A DNA stretch of 41,273 nucleotides, taken from JAVBNN01 sp031551525. GTDB lineage: Bacteria > Bacillota > Negativicutes > Acidaminococcales > JAISLQ01. Of this stretch, positions 33,005 to 40,444 are shown in pieces. Positions within the stretch are counted from its first letter, which is position 1. Each line of letters begins with the position of its first letter. The notes under the pieces are model-generated. The model did not search any database, had not been told where the DNA came from, and was given only the letters and a program-made list of their open reading frames with translations. The stretch spans positions 1 to 41,273 of the forward strand of contig JAVBNN010000008.1 of NCBI GenBank assembly GCA_031551525.1, in the 5' to 3' direction. A program made the translations under genes and the position numbers.

Positions 33005-33150
33005 CTACTTTACGGCGCCTTTTTTGAGCAATTTTTGAGCACCGGGGTTAGAGTGGCTATGTATTTTATTTCGGTCGGTCTAGACTTTATAGATATTGGC
33101 CGGGGTGGTGGTGCGCTGAGGAAGAAATATTTCTTATTGATCTTACCGAT
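33005..33150 (-). pseudogene. Remnant of a TAXI solute-binding protein gene (internal deletion)
   Basis: Only about 145 bases remain. The minus strand reads DVIGKINKKYFFLSA, matching DDMIGNINKKYPFLSA in the intact receptor, and after a jump over about 200 bases reads PGAQKLLKKGAVK-stop, matching HPGAEKYFKEKGVVK-stop. The signal peptide and most of the ligand-binding part are gone. The remnant abuts the stop of permease copy 1. Confidence 0.85.
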
Positions 33151-33154
33151 CACG

Positions 33155-35134
33155 TCAACACGGGGTGGCAGTCTTTCCCCTTTTATTGTTAAATATCTGA
33201 TAACCTAAACCTGCAGCTAGGATGGAAACTCCGACAAGGTCTGTATAAAGCCCGGGATCGATCAGCAGGAGTCCGCCGATAATAAACCATATACGGCCAA
33301 GTATGTTGATGTTGCCTAGGACATAGCCGATCATACCGACACCCACGCCAAACATGCCAAGCGTTGCGGTGGTGATGTTTAGGGCGAGGCCGCCGATAGT
33401 GGCGTTGATGAGCAGCATTTGTGGATTAAGGACAAATATGTAAGGGATGATAAAAGCGCCGATAGCCAGCTTGGTTGCAATAACCCCCGACATAAATGGA
33501 TCTGAACGTGCTATGCCTGATCCGGCATATGCCGCCAAAGCGACCGGCGGGGTAATGTCTGCTACTATGCCAAAATAGAATACGAACATGTGCGCAGCCA
33601 GCGGATGTACACTAAGTAACAGTAGCGCCGGGGCGGCAATTGTCGAAGTTATGACATAGTTGGCGGTCGTAGGTGCGCCCATACCGAGGATGAGCGAAGC
33701 GATCATGGTGAAAAAGAGGGTCAGGAGCAAGTTGCCGCCGGCGATGGAGACCAGGCCGTTGGCCATTTTAAGGCCTACGCCGGTCAAGGTTACTGCACCG
33801 ACTATGATGCCGGCGGTGGCGCAGGCAATGGCTACGCCTACGGCGCCTCTGGCGCCGGCTTCCAGCGCCTGGAAAAACTCAGTGACGTTCATGCGGGTCT
33901 CTTTCTTGATGGCACCGGCAACTACAGAGAGACCGAGGCCGACCAAGGCAGCACGGATAGGAGTGGCGCCTTGGACAAGGACGTAAATTATGGCGATAAG
34001 AGGTATGATGAGGTAACCCCTTTCTCTAACCACTACCCATATTTTGGGTAGTTCGCTGCGTTTCATGCCTTCGAGGCCATTTTTTTTGGCTTCCAGGTGA
34101 ACCTCTATAAGTATGCCCAGGAAATATAGGAATGCCGGTATAGCCGCAGCTTTGGCAATGTCAATATAGGGCATGCCAATAAATTCGGCCATAAGGAAAG
34201 CGGCGGCGCCCATGATGGGCGGCATGATCTGCCCGCCGGTAGATGCGGCGGCCTCAACCGCTGCGGCAAATTCTGGTTTGTAGCCTAATTTTTTCATCAT
34301 CGGGATGGTAAAACTGCCCGACCCTACAGTATTGGCGACCGAACTGCCGGAGATGGTGCCTTGGAGCGCGCTGGTGATGACGGCTACTTTGGCTGGCCCG
34401 CCGGAAGCCCAGCCGGCCACGGCATTGGCCAGGTCGATAAACAGTTTGGCTATGCCTGTGCGTTCGAGGAAAGCGCCAAACAACAGAAAAAGAAAGATGA
34501 AAGTAGAGGAAACACCGAGCGGCGTACCCATGATGCCTTCAGTGGTAAAATACATGTGGCTGAGGATGCGTTCAAGGGAATAACCGCGGTGTGAGAGAAA
34601 GCCCGGAAAATAATCGCCGAAATAGCAATAACAAAGGAAAGTTGTTGCGATACAGAGGATAGGTATGCCGACCACGCGGCGGGCGGCCTCAAGAGTCAAA
34701 AGTATGCCTATACCGGCAAATATAAGGTCTTTGGTGGTATACATGCCGGCGGAGGTCATCAGATGGTCATAATTGAGTGGCATATACAGGCCGACGTAAA
34801 CCGCGATAGCAGTCATAAGGAAATCGAAAGGGCCGATCTTGTCTGTACCTTTACTGGTAGCGGGGTATAAAAGATAAACCAGGGCAAAGGCAAAAGTCAA
34901 GTGGATGGAACGCTGCAGTTGCGCCGCCAGCACACCAAATATGCCGGTATAAAGGTGAAACAGGGAAAAGGCGACAGCCACATAAAATATCAGTTTGGCC
35001 TGCCAACCCTCCGGCTTGCGAAAGCGCGATTCTTTATCAACTTTTTTTATCAACGCTTCGATCTCTTCAGCGGAAACTTCTGGTTCATCGACAGGTGTTT
35101 GGCCGGTCAAGACTTTTTCTTCATTATCACTCAC
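33155..35134 (-). CDS. TRAP transporter fused permease (DctQ-DctM type), copy 1
   Basis: Fused permease of a TAXI-type TRAP transporter, 659 aa, with the same layout as copy 2 and very high similarity to it, apart from changes at the N end (VLTGQTPVDEPE) and C end. The core shows GSSVANTVGSGSFTIPMM and GMGAPTTANYVITSTIAAP. GTG 35134 starts eight bases after AAGGAGG and overlaps the DUF1850 stop as GTGA. It sits in a complete receptor-DUF1850-permease module, so it is likely the working copy. Substrate unknown; convergent with a dicarboxylate pathway operon, so a C4-C5 acid is a fair guess. Confidence 0.94.
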   Translation of the reverse strand: MSDNEEKVLTGQTPVDEPEVSAEEIEALIKKVDKESRFRKPEGWQAKLIFYVAVAFSLFHLYTGIFGVLAAQLQRSIHLTFAFALVYLLYPATSKGTDKIGPFDFLMTAIAVYVGLYMPLNYDHLMTSAGMYTTKDLIFAGIGILLTLEAARRVVGIPILCIATTFLCYCYFGDYFPGFLSHRGYSLERILSHMYFTTEGIMGTPLGVSSTFIFLFLLFGAFLERTGIAKLFIDLANAVAGWASGGPAKVAVITSALQGTISGSSVANTVGSGSFTIPMMKKLGYKPEFAAAVEAAASTGGQIMPPIMGAAAFLMAEFIGMPYIDIAKAAAIPAFLYFLGILIEVHLEAKKNGLEGMKRSELPKIWVVVRERGYLIIPLIAIIYVLVQGATPIRAALVGLGLSVVAGAIKKETRMNVTEFFQALEAGARGAVGVAIACATAGIIVGAVTLTGVGLKMANGLVSIAGGNLLLTLFFTMIASLILGMGAPTTANYVITSTIAAPALLLLSVHPLAAHMFVFYFGIVADITPPVALAAYAGSGIARSDPFMSGVIATKLAIGAFIIPYIFVLNPQMLLINATIGGLALNITTATLGMFGVGVGMIGYVLGNINILGRIWFIIGGLLLIDPGLYTDLVGVSILAAGLGYQIFNNKRGKTATPC

Positions 35135-35637
35135 AAATTTATCCTCCTTTTCCAAAAGTCAAAATAAGAAACGCGGCCGACTTTAAAAGTCAGGGACTCC
35201 CCCGGCTTGGCAAGTGTGTCGAGCGAGATCCTGCTACCGTTGATTTCAATGACGTGTTCGGCTACCGTGCCGACAAAAATGGAAATATCATTTTTTATTC
35301 GGTTTATATTGGTAAGCTCGAGCACTCCATGTTCTTTCATAGCCAGATGCAATCCATCGGTGGAGGTTTCCGGCATGCCAGCGCCAAAAGCATCATAGCG
35401 AGCCTTATATATATTGAGCTGTTTCCCGGCTATTTTTATATACTCATATACCGGGCGCTTATTTATAGAGTGGATAAAAGATATGACAAATTCGTCATTA
35501 TCTTTTACCGGGAAAGCTGTTATATAATTGCCGGTTTTGGTATTGTTGACTATCAGAGCGTTATGTATTGGAGCAATAATGCAAATTAAAACAACAACAA
35601 TACCTATAAAAGAAATAACTTTAGTTACTTTTTTCAT
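35131..35637 (-). CDS. DUF1850 domain-containing protein
   Basis: 168-aa protein with one N-terminal membrane anchor (VISFIGIVVVLICIIAP) and an extracytoplasmic domain of the DUF1850 family (FVISFIHSINKRPVYEYIKI, YDAFGAGMPETSTDG). Such proteins are regularly coded between TAXI receptors and fused TRAP permeases, but their role is not known. ATG 35637 follows the hairpin at 35647-35682 and has no clear ribosome site. Its last codons contain the AAGGAGG used by the permease, so the two genes are coupled. Confidence 0.87.
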   Translation of the reverse strand: MKKVTKVISFIGIVVVLICIIAPIHNALIVNNTKTGNYITAFPVKDNDEFVISFIHSINKRPVYEYIKIAGKQLNIYKARYDAFGAGMPETSTDGLHLAMKEHGVLELTNINRIKNDISIFVGTVAEHVIEINGSRISLDTLAKPGESLTFKVGRVSYFDFWKRRINL

Positions 35638-35646
35638 CAATTGACT

Positions 35647-35682
35647 AAACAGCCGAACAGTTTTGCAACTGATCGGCTGTTT
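35647..35682 (-). terminator. Hairpin between the TAXI receptor gene and DUF1850 gene
   Basis: AAACAGCCGAACAGTT and AACTGATCGGCTGTTT pair over 16 bases with one mismatch. It lies where receptor genes often carry a partial terminator that gives receptor excess over permease. Its conservation in the decayed copy supports a function. Confidence 0.65.
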
Positions 35683-35702
35683 GTATCCTTTTACTTAATT
35701 GC

Positions 35703-36689
35703 TTATTTTACAACGCCTTTTTCTTTGAAGTATTTTTCAGCACCGGGGTGGAAAGGAATAGCCATGCCTTTTACAGCAGTGTCGAGTTTTATTTCTTTGC
35801 CTTTGGCGTGTGCTGTGGCCAGATCGGGCAGATTATCAAACAGGGCCTTGGTTATGGCGTAAACGACATCATCTTTGACTTTTGCGTTAGCAACGAGAGT
35901 GGCCATGATGGCGATGGTTTTTACATTGCTTGTCTGCCCCTTATAGGTATTGGCCGGGATGGTGGTGGCACTGAGGAACGGATATTTTTTGTTGATATTG
36001 CCGATCATATCATCGCTGATAGGAAGGATTTTGATGTTGTGCTGGGTGGCAATATCCATGATAGCCGAATTGGGGATACCTGCTACTACTATGAACGCGT
36101 CCAGTTGGCCGTCTTTGAAACGGTCAGCGCATTCTGAGAAGGACAGATAGTTAGGTTGCATGTCTTTGTAAGTAAGGCCGAAAACGTCAATGATCTGGCG
36201 GAAGTTTGCTTCTGTTCCGCTGCCGGGGGCGCCAACACCGACTTTTTTACCTTTGAAATCGGCAACGGAATTTATACCGCCGTCAGCGCGGACGACCAGT
36301 TGGATGACTTCCGGATATAGATAGGCGATAGCGCGCACATCGGGAAGCTTTTCTTTGAATACTTCGATGCCTTTGTAGGCGTAGTCCATAGTGTCGCTCT
36401 GTACTATAGCAAGTTCAGCGTCGCCTTTGTTGATCAGGCGAAGGTTTTCGATAGCGGCTCCGGTTGCTTGTGCCGTAACGTTAACGATTTTGGCTTTGCT
36501 GTTCCATAGTTGAGCCATCGCGCCGCCCAGCGGATAGTATGTGCCGGATGTGCCGCCGGTGGCCAGGATCATTTTGGTGGGTTCAGCAGGTTTGGCTGCC
36601 GGTTGGGCCGGTTTGCTGTCGCCGCCGCAACCAGCGACTAACCCGATGATAAGCATTAAAGCAAGAAAGCAGACTAGACTTTTTTTCAT
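35703..36689 (-). CDS. TAXI-family TRAP transporter solute-binding lipoprotein
   Basis: Periplasmic receptor (328 aa) of a TRAP transporter of the TAXI class. The signal peptide ends in the lipobox LVAGC (about residue 21). The mature part has MILATGGTSGTYYPLGGAMAQ, the TAXI hallmark, then IVQSDTMDYAYKG, KKVGVGAPGSGTEAN and DDMIGNINKKYPFLSA. GGGGGA lies seven bases before the ATG. It heads the receptor-DUF1850-permease unit. TAXI receptors bind glutamate, other amino acids or organic acids, and the ligand here cannot be read from sequence. Confidence 0.94.
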   Translation of the reverse strand: MKKSLVCFLALMLIIGLVAGCGGDSKPAQPAAKPAEPTKMILATGGTSGTYYPLGGAMAQLWNSKAKIVNVTAQATGAAIENLRLINKGDAELAIVQSDTMDYAYKGIEVFKEKLPDVRAIAYLYPEVIQLVVRADGGINSVADFKGKKVGVGAPGSGTEANFRQIIDVFGLTYKDMQPNYLSFSECADRFKDGQLDAFIVVAGIPNSAIMDIATQHNIKILPISDDMIGNINKKYPFLSATTIPANTYKGQTSNVKTIAIMATLVANAKVKDDVVYAITKALFDNLPDLATAHAKGKEIKLDTAVKGMAIPFHPGAEKYFKEKGVVK

Positions 36690-36992
36690 TAATTCATCCC
36701 CCTTAGTAAAATTTTAGCCGAATAATATTTCCCACGTACTATACTTCGGCAAAAATACTAAAAATCCTGCCATAAGAAGCAAAGATATTGAAAAGTATAC
36801 AAAAAAAATAAAATAACGATTATTTATCTGAAAATGCAGCAATTGTACATTTTAATGCACTGTTATATAAAAACATATAAAATAACATTTAAATGCATTA
36901 CACAAATTTGGCTATTTAGGTTAAATAAACACAATTTTAGAATAACTATTTTAAAATGATAAGACAAATATATTTTTAAACATAAAAATACT
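36690..36992 (-). other. AT-rich leader of the TRAP operon
   Basis: This stretch of about 300 bases separates the glycerate kinase stop from the TAXI gene and is very AT-rich with many TATAAA-like strings. The TAXI promoter must lie here, but no single -10/-35 pair stands out. I see no terminator after the glycerate kinase gene, so read-through is possible. Confidence 0.4.
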
Positions 36993-38234
36993 TTATTTGT
37001 GTAAAATAATAGTCACATCATTTACATTGGTACCGGTGGGCCCGGTGATGATGAGGCCGTTTACCGACTGGAGGGCATGGTAAGAGTCATTGTTGGCTAA
37101 TACGGAATGCGGATAGATGCCTTTCCCCCGCAGTTTTCCGGCTGTCCGACCGTCCACTACGCCGCCGGCCGCGTTGGTCGGCCCATCTGTGCCGTCTGAA
37201 CTAAAAGAAAAGAGCAGCATATTGTCGAGTCCTTCTATACCTTCGGCGGCGGCCAGAGCTATTTCCTGGTTGCGCCCGCCTTTGCCCTCCCCGGTAATGT
37301 GTACGATCGTTTCGCCGCCCAAAATGAGGGCGCATGGTCCCTGATACACACCATGTCCGATTTGGTGCGCCAGAGAGGCGGCATATCTTCCCGCTTTCTG
37401 TGCATGGCAGTCCATAGAGGTGGAGAGGATGTAGGGGGTATAGCCGAGACTTGCGGCGGATTTTGCGGCACTCTGGCAGAGCAGCTCCACACTGCCAGCT
37501 AATACTGTTTCGACATTAGCGATGATTTTGGGCGTTTCCTGTTTGAGGTACCGGCAGGCCATATCGCTTAAATTTAGGGCGTATTTATCTACTATGGCCT
37601 CAGCGTCTTTGGCGGTAGAGATGTCGGGCGCAGCAGGGCCGGACGCGATAGAGTCGAGACGGTTGCCTAGTACGTCGGATAACACTACGGCAAATATCCT
37701 GGCCGGGGCAACGGCCTCGGCAAAACGCCCGCCCTTGATGGCAGACAGACGTTTTCGTATTATATTGATTTCGTTGATATTGGCGCCGCAAGAAAGCAGT
37801 TGCCGGTTAATCGCGGAAAGTTCTTCCAGGGAAAGACCGGGTAAAGGCAGCTCAAAGAGCGCTGAACCGCCGCCGGACACCAGGAAAATGAGTTGATCGT
37901 TCACGCCGAGGCTATTGGCCAGTTGGAGTGCTTTTTCTCCCGCTAAAAGGCTGTTCGCATCTGGAATGGGATGCCCGGCTTCCACTATCTCAAGACCGGG
38001 TAATTCGCCGAAAACGTGACCATATTTCGTGACTACAAGGCCACTTTTTATTTTACCGCTTAAAATGTGCTGGGCGCATTTGGCCATAGGCCAGGCAGCC
38101 TTGCCAATAGCAACAAGGTCAACATCCCCGCTGAAAGAACGGCCTTGTAAAGCCTTTCGCACGGCTTCGTGAGGGAGAGTATCTTTTATGGCCTGACTGA
38201 TGATGGCATGGGCGTCGCGGTACAGTTTTTCCAT
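36993..38234 (-). CDS. Glycerate 2-kinase (type 2, MOFRL family)
   Basis: Phosphorylates D-glycerate to 2-phosphoglycerate. The 413-aa product has the family pattern: VAIGKAAWPMA near the N end, VSGGGSALFELP (about 118-129), the KRLSAIKGGRFAE stretch, LSDVLGNRLDSIASGP and the C-terminal MOFRL domain with GGRNQEIALAAA and SDGTDGPTNAAGG. AAGGAG lies eight bases before the ATG. It is on the same strand as the TAXI operon about 300 bases upstream of it, suggesting a possible link with uptake of a hydroxy acid. Confidence 0.93.
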   Translation of the reverse strand: MEKLYRDAHAIISQAIKDTLPHEAVRKALQGRSFSGDVDLVAIGKAAWPMAKCAQHILSGKIKSGLVVTKYGHVFGELPGLEIVEAGHPIPDANSLLAGEKALQLANSLGVNDQLIFLVSGGGSALFELPLPGLSLEELSAINRQLLSCGANINEINIIRKRLSAIKGGRFAEAVAPARIFAVVLSDVLGNRLDSIASGPAAPDISTAKDAEAIVDKYALNLSDMACRYLKQETPKIIANVETVLAGSVELLCQSAAKSAASLGYTPYILSTSMDCHAQKAGRYAASLAHQIGHGVYQGPCALILGGETIVHITGEGKGGRNQEIALAAAEGIEGLDNMLLFSFSSDGTDGPTNAAGGVVDGRTAGKLRGKGIYPHSVLANNDSYHALQSVNGLIITGPTGTNVNDVTIILHK

Positions 38235-38367
38235 AATAACGGCTCCTTGTGCATGATGCTATAAAAGCCCCGCTAGTTTGCGGGGCTTTTGCTTGTTTGT
38301 AAAATTATCAGAGGTAGCATAAGGGGTATTTCAATCGATGTTTTGCATTGCGAAAGTGAAAAAGTTA
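38235..38367 (-). other. Gap between glycerate kinase and the tRNA fragment
   Basis: Holds the glycerate kinase ribosome site and a terminator (38262-38292) for transcription coming from the tRNA-Ser side. No gene seen. Confidence 0.5.
38262..38292 (-). terminator. Terminator downstream of the tRNA-Ser fragment
   Basis: AAAAGCCCCGC and GCGGGGCTTTT form a strong hairpin. Read leftward it lies about 75 bases after the tRNA 3' end, so it was probably the terminator of the original tRNA-Ser gene. The A/T flanks let it act in both directions. Confidence 0.8.
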
Positions 38368-38424
38368 TGGCGGAGAGGGGGAGATTCGAACCCACGGTAC
38401 GTTGCCGTACACCTGATTTCGAGG
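38368..38424 (-). pseudogene. 3' half of a tRNA-Ser (CGA) gene, probable att site
   Basis: Read on the minus strand it begins in the anticodon loop (CTCGAAA) and runs through the 3' anticodon strand, the long variable arm (GTACGGCAACGTAC), the T arm (GGGTTCGAAT) and the acceptor strand CCTCTCC-G-CCA. The D arm, 5' acceptor and 5' anticodon strand are absent, and the T stem has a mismatch. This is what an integrase leaves when it crosses over in the anticodon loop. The element should extend to the right toward an intact tRNA-Ser. Confidence 0.8.
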
Positions 38425-38708
38425 GGCTTCGGGTCTTGTGGGCGTGACTATCTGTAATTGCTAAAACACTGGGTATAGCTAGTATATCTGTTTTTTAAAC
38501 TGTCTGATACTATCCAGTTTTATCTATCACAAATTGACGAAAAAACGCCAGAAACTTGAGTATAAACTTGACTTTTTACTTGACCTAAATATCTGTTTTT
38601 TATTGATTATTACTGGGTAAATGGCTAAGGGGCATTTTAAAAAATGACAGTGGCAATTCCCTTTTGTCTCCCTTAGCAGCCCTGAGTTATGAAAGCGAGG
38701 TAAACAAG
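38425..38708 (+). other. Left end region of the integrated element
   Basis: No gene. It carries a 14-base direct repeat ATATCTGTTTTTTA at 38484-38497 and 38589-38602, and three ACTTGA units at about 12-base spacing (38554, 38566 and 38579). Such repeats beside an attachment core are typical of integrase arm sites and excisionase sites. Confidence 0.5.
38484..38602 (+). repeat. 14-bp direct repeats near the att site
   Basis: ATATCTGTTTTTTA occurs exactly at 38484-38497 and 38589-38602, 105 bases apart, 60 to 180 bases inside the element from the tRNA fragment. Confidence 0.7.
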
Positions 38709-38924
38709 ATGGAACAACGATTCTTAACCATAAAGGAAACATCAGAATACCTGCGTATTCCCAAAACTACAGTCTATGAGCTTGCCCGAAGCAAAGGCTT
38801 TCCCTCTCTTAAGTATGGCAAGGCGTGGCGCATAGACAGTTTAAAGCTGGATAAATGGATTGATGAACAAATAGAACTATCAACTCCCGGCTTACTTTGC
38901 CTTCCCTTAAAGCGTATCAAATAG
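38709..38924 (+). CDS. Excisionase-family DNA-binding protein (HTH_17)
   Basis: 71-aa winged-helix protein. FLTIKETSEYLRIPKTTVYELA and GFPSLKYGKAWRIDSLKLDKWI are the standard excisionase-like pattern seen in mobile elements, where it bends DNA at the attachment site to favour excision. ATG 38709 has GCGAGGT about 8 bases upstream; the frame is open from 38664 but without a better start. A strong terminator follows, so it is a single gene. Confidence 0.85.
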   Translation: MEQRFLTIKETSEYLRIPKTTVYELARSKGFPSLKYGKAWRIDSLKLDKWIDEQIELSTPGLLCLPLKRIK

Positions 38925-38940
38925 TTTCCTAAAAGTCCAG

Positions 38941-38971
38941 CCCTCAGGGAATAACCTTGAGGGCCTTTTTT
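38941..38971 (+). terminator. Terminator after the excisionase-like gene
   Basis: CCCTCAGGG, AATAA loop and CCTTGAGGG (one G-T pair), followed by CC and seven T. Confidence 0.88.
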
Positions 38972-39053
38972 GTTGAAAAATTGTGAGAGGGTATTTACAC
39001 AGTAGAGCCTCAGCCCTGCCTCCCCCGTGGCCCCCGGCCAAGCCTCAGGCCTC

Positions 39054-39446
39054 TCACTGTACGCCCAGCCGTTCCTTGAGTGCATTTTGCAGGGTATTAG
39101 AGAAGTTAATGTTCTTCGCTTGGGCTAGTGTGTCTAACCACTTAGGAATAGAGAGGGTTTTCTTTACGGCTCTCTTGTCGTAACGCTTGCGGTATTCCAA
39201 GGTATCAGCACTTACAAGGCTGGCAAAGGCCTTCTTGTCGGTATGTAGCTTCTTTATGTCGGTGGCCTTTGGTATATCCTTCTTTTCTTCCTCGAGGCGG
39301 CAGAGGGTGAGCGCCAGCACGTCTTCGGCCATCAAGAAAGCGTCCTCTGCGTTGTCGCCGTGGGTATAGCAGCTGTCAAAGTCGGGAAACTCCACCAGTA
39401 CGCCTTCAGCGTCCATGGTAAATATAGAGGGACAAACATATCTCAT
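39054..39446 (-). CDS. HicB-family antitoxin
   Basis: 130-aa protein with the HicB layout: an N-terminal partly degraded RNase H-like fold (FTMDAEGVLVEFPDFDSCYTHGDNAEDAFLMAEDVL) and a C-terminal ribbon-helix-helix domain (KKTLSIPKWLDTLAQAKNINFSNTLQNAL). It would bind its own promoter and block a HicA mRNA interferase. No complete hicA lies next to it; just upstream a 3' scrap reading MSKILKDAGLKK-stop looks like a HicA C end. The ATG has no strong ribosome site, as expected for a gene once coupled to hicA. Confidence 0.85.
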   Translation of the reverse strand: MRYVCPSIFTMDAEGVLVEFPDFDSCYTHGDNAEDAFLMAEDVLALTLCRLEEEKKDIPKATDIKKLHTDKKAFASLVSADTLEYRKRYDKRAVKKTLSIPKWLDTLAQAKNINFSNTLQNALKERLGVQ

Positions 39447-39453
39447 ATCTCTA

Positions 39454-39492
39454 TCACTTCTTTAGACCTGCATCCTTGAGTATTTTTGACAT
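39454..39492 (-). pseudogene. Possible 3' remnant of hicA
   Basis: The minus strand reads MSKILKDAGLKK followed by TGA, seven bases before the hicB ATG. HicA toxins commonly end in a KSILKQAGL-like helix at this position. The upstream part in the same frame meets a TAG and shows no HicA features, so the toxin is not functional if this reading is right. Only about 12 codons support it. Confidence 0.35.
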
Positions 39493-39568
39493 TTTGAAAA
39501 TGTTCTAAGGGCAGCTCATACATAAATCCTTTATGATGAAGGGCTAAATATGATTCAAGCCAAAAGAA

Positions 39569-40144
39569 TTAGAAAGCATTGGCTAAAGACTGCTTCTCCC
39601 TTTCATCTCGCGTCGCTTTTAACTCCTTAAGTCTTTTGGCATCCTGGAAAAGAATCCATCCGGAACCTCTGCTATATCTATCTATGCGCTTGTCCAGCGG
39701 AGCTGAATACATGAATGTTATTTTTGTATTTTCTCCATACCAAGAGAAATGGGCTAGGCCTTCATATATTTCTGGATTATCCCCAAAACGTTCTTGTAAC
39801 AGTTTAAGTAAATATCTGAAAGACTCGGCATTGTCGTCGGAAAAATCCAGAGAAACGCCGGATAATTTGTCTGAACTGAAAGAATAAGTGATTTTGTCAA
39901 AAGTGACACTACCTATTTGCAAGCTATCGTTTTTGCGATAATAGTGATTTATATCTGAATTATTAAGATGTTCTATAAACACCATCTGGTCTTTAACACT
40001 ATCTATGTGTGTACCCCATGCGATACCGCGAAAGCCTGTGGGGTCATTGGTCATGGTGCCGGGCGGCGACTGATCAGGTGCGGCGGACAAGGATGGCATG
40101 TGGACAAACAGAAGCAAGAGAGTGAGCAGTAAAATCTTTTTCAT
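39569..40144 (-). CDS. Exported hypothetical protein, 191 aa
   Basis: Unknown function. A clear signal peptide (MKKILLLTLLLLFVHMPSLSA, cleaved after about residue 22) is followed by a soluble domain with FRGIAWGTHIDSV, KITYSFSSDKLSGVSLDFSD and a charged helical C end. The FRGIAWGT pattern at the start of the mature part recalls a group of periplasmic proteins of unknown role in Gram-negative bacteria. A TAGGAG site lies eight bases before the ATG and an extended -10 lies at 40195-40187. It is cargo of the element. Confidence 0.8.
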   Translation of the reverse strand: MKKILLLTLLLLFVHMPSLSAAPDQSPPGTMTNDPTGFRGIAWGTHIDSVKDQMVFIEHLNNSDINHYYRKNDSLQIGSVTFDKITYSFSSDKLSGVSLDFSDDNAESFRYLLKLLQERFGDNPEIYEGLAHFSWYGENTKITFMYSAPLDKRIDRYSRGSGWILFQDAKRLKELKATRDEREKQSLANAF

Positions 40145-40186
40145 GGTAACAACTCCTAACTTTTTAAAGCGTAGTCATTTACAAGA

Positions 40187-40195
40187 ATTATACCA
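40187..40195 (-). promoter_or_regulatory. Extended -10 promoter of the exported-protein gene
   Basis: TGGTATAAT on the minus strand, about 43 bases before the start codon. Confidence 0.6.
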
Positions 40196-40314
40196 TGAGC
40201 AGTTTTGTTATAAAACTATTAATTAAGAGGATTTTTTCTGCGAACTTTTGCATGCTACAATGCCACTTTGAACCATGCCCTAAATTTACACTCAAAAAGG
40301 CCCTAAAAGCTGTT

Positions 40315-40378
40315 AATATAGAATGTTTTTTGCCTTTGTTTAACTCTTTGTAGATAAATTTAAAATTCTATATTGACA
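40315..40378 (+). repeat. Inverted repeat and -35 box upstream of the recombinase gene
   Basis: AATATAGAAT (40315-40324) and ATTCTATATT (40365-40374) are exact inverse complements; the right arm runs into TTGACA (40373-40378), the likely -35 of the recombinase promoter, with TACTGT 18 bases on as a weak -10. Binding at these arms could shut the promoter. Confidence 0.45.
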
Positions 40379-40444
40379 AATATTGCCTCTTTCTGTTACT
40401 GTTTTACCAAGAGAAAAGACAGTTATGGAGAGGGGTATTTTTGT

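Noticed and set aside
38368..38424. Intact tRNA-Ser gene
   Set aside because: The 5' acceptor, D arm and 5' anticodon strand are missing; the DNA at that side does not pair.
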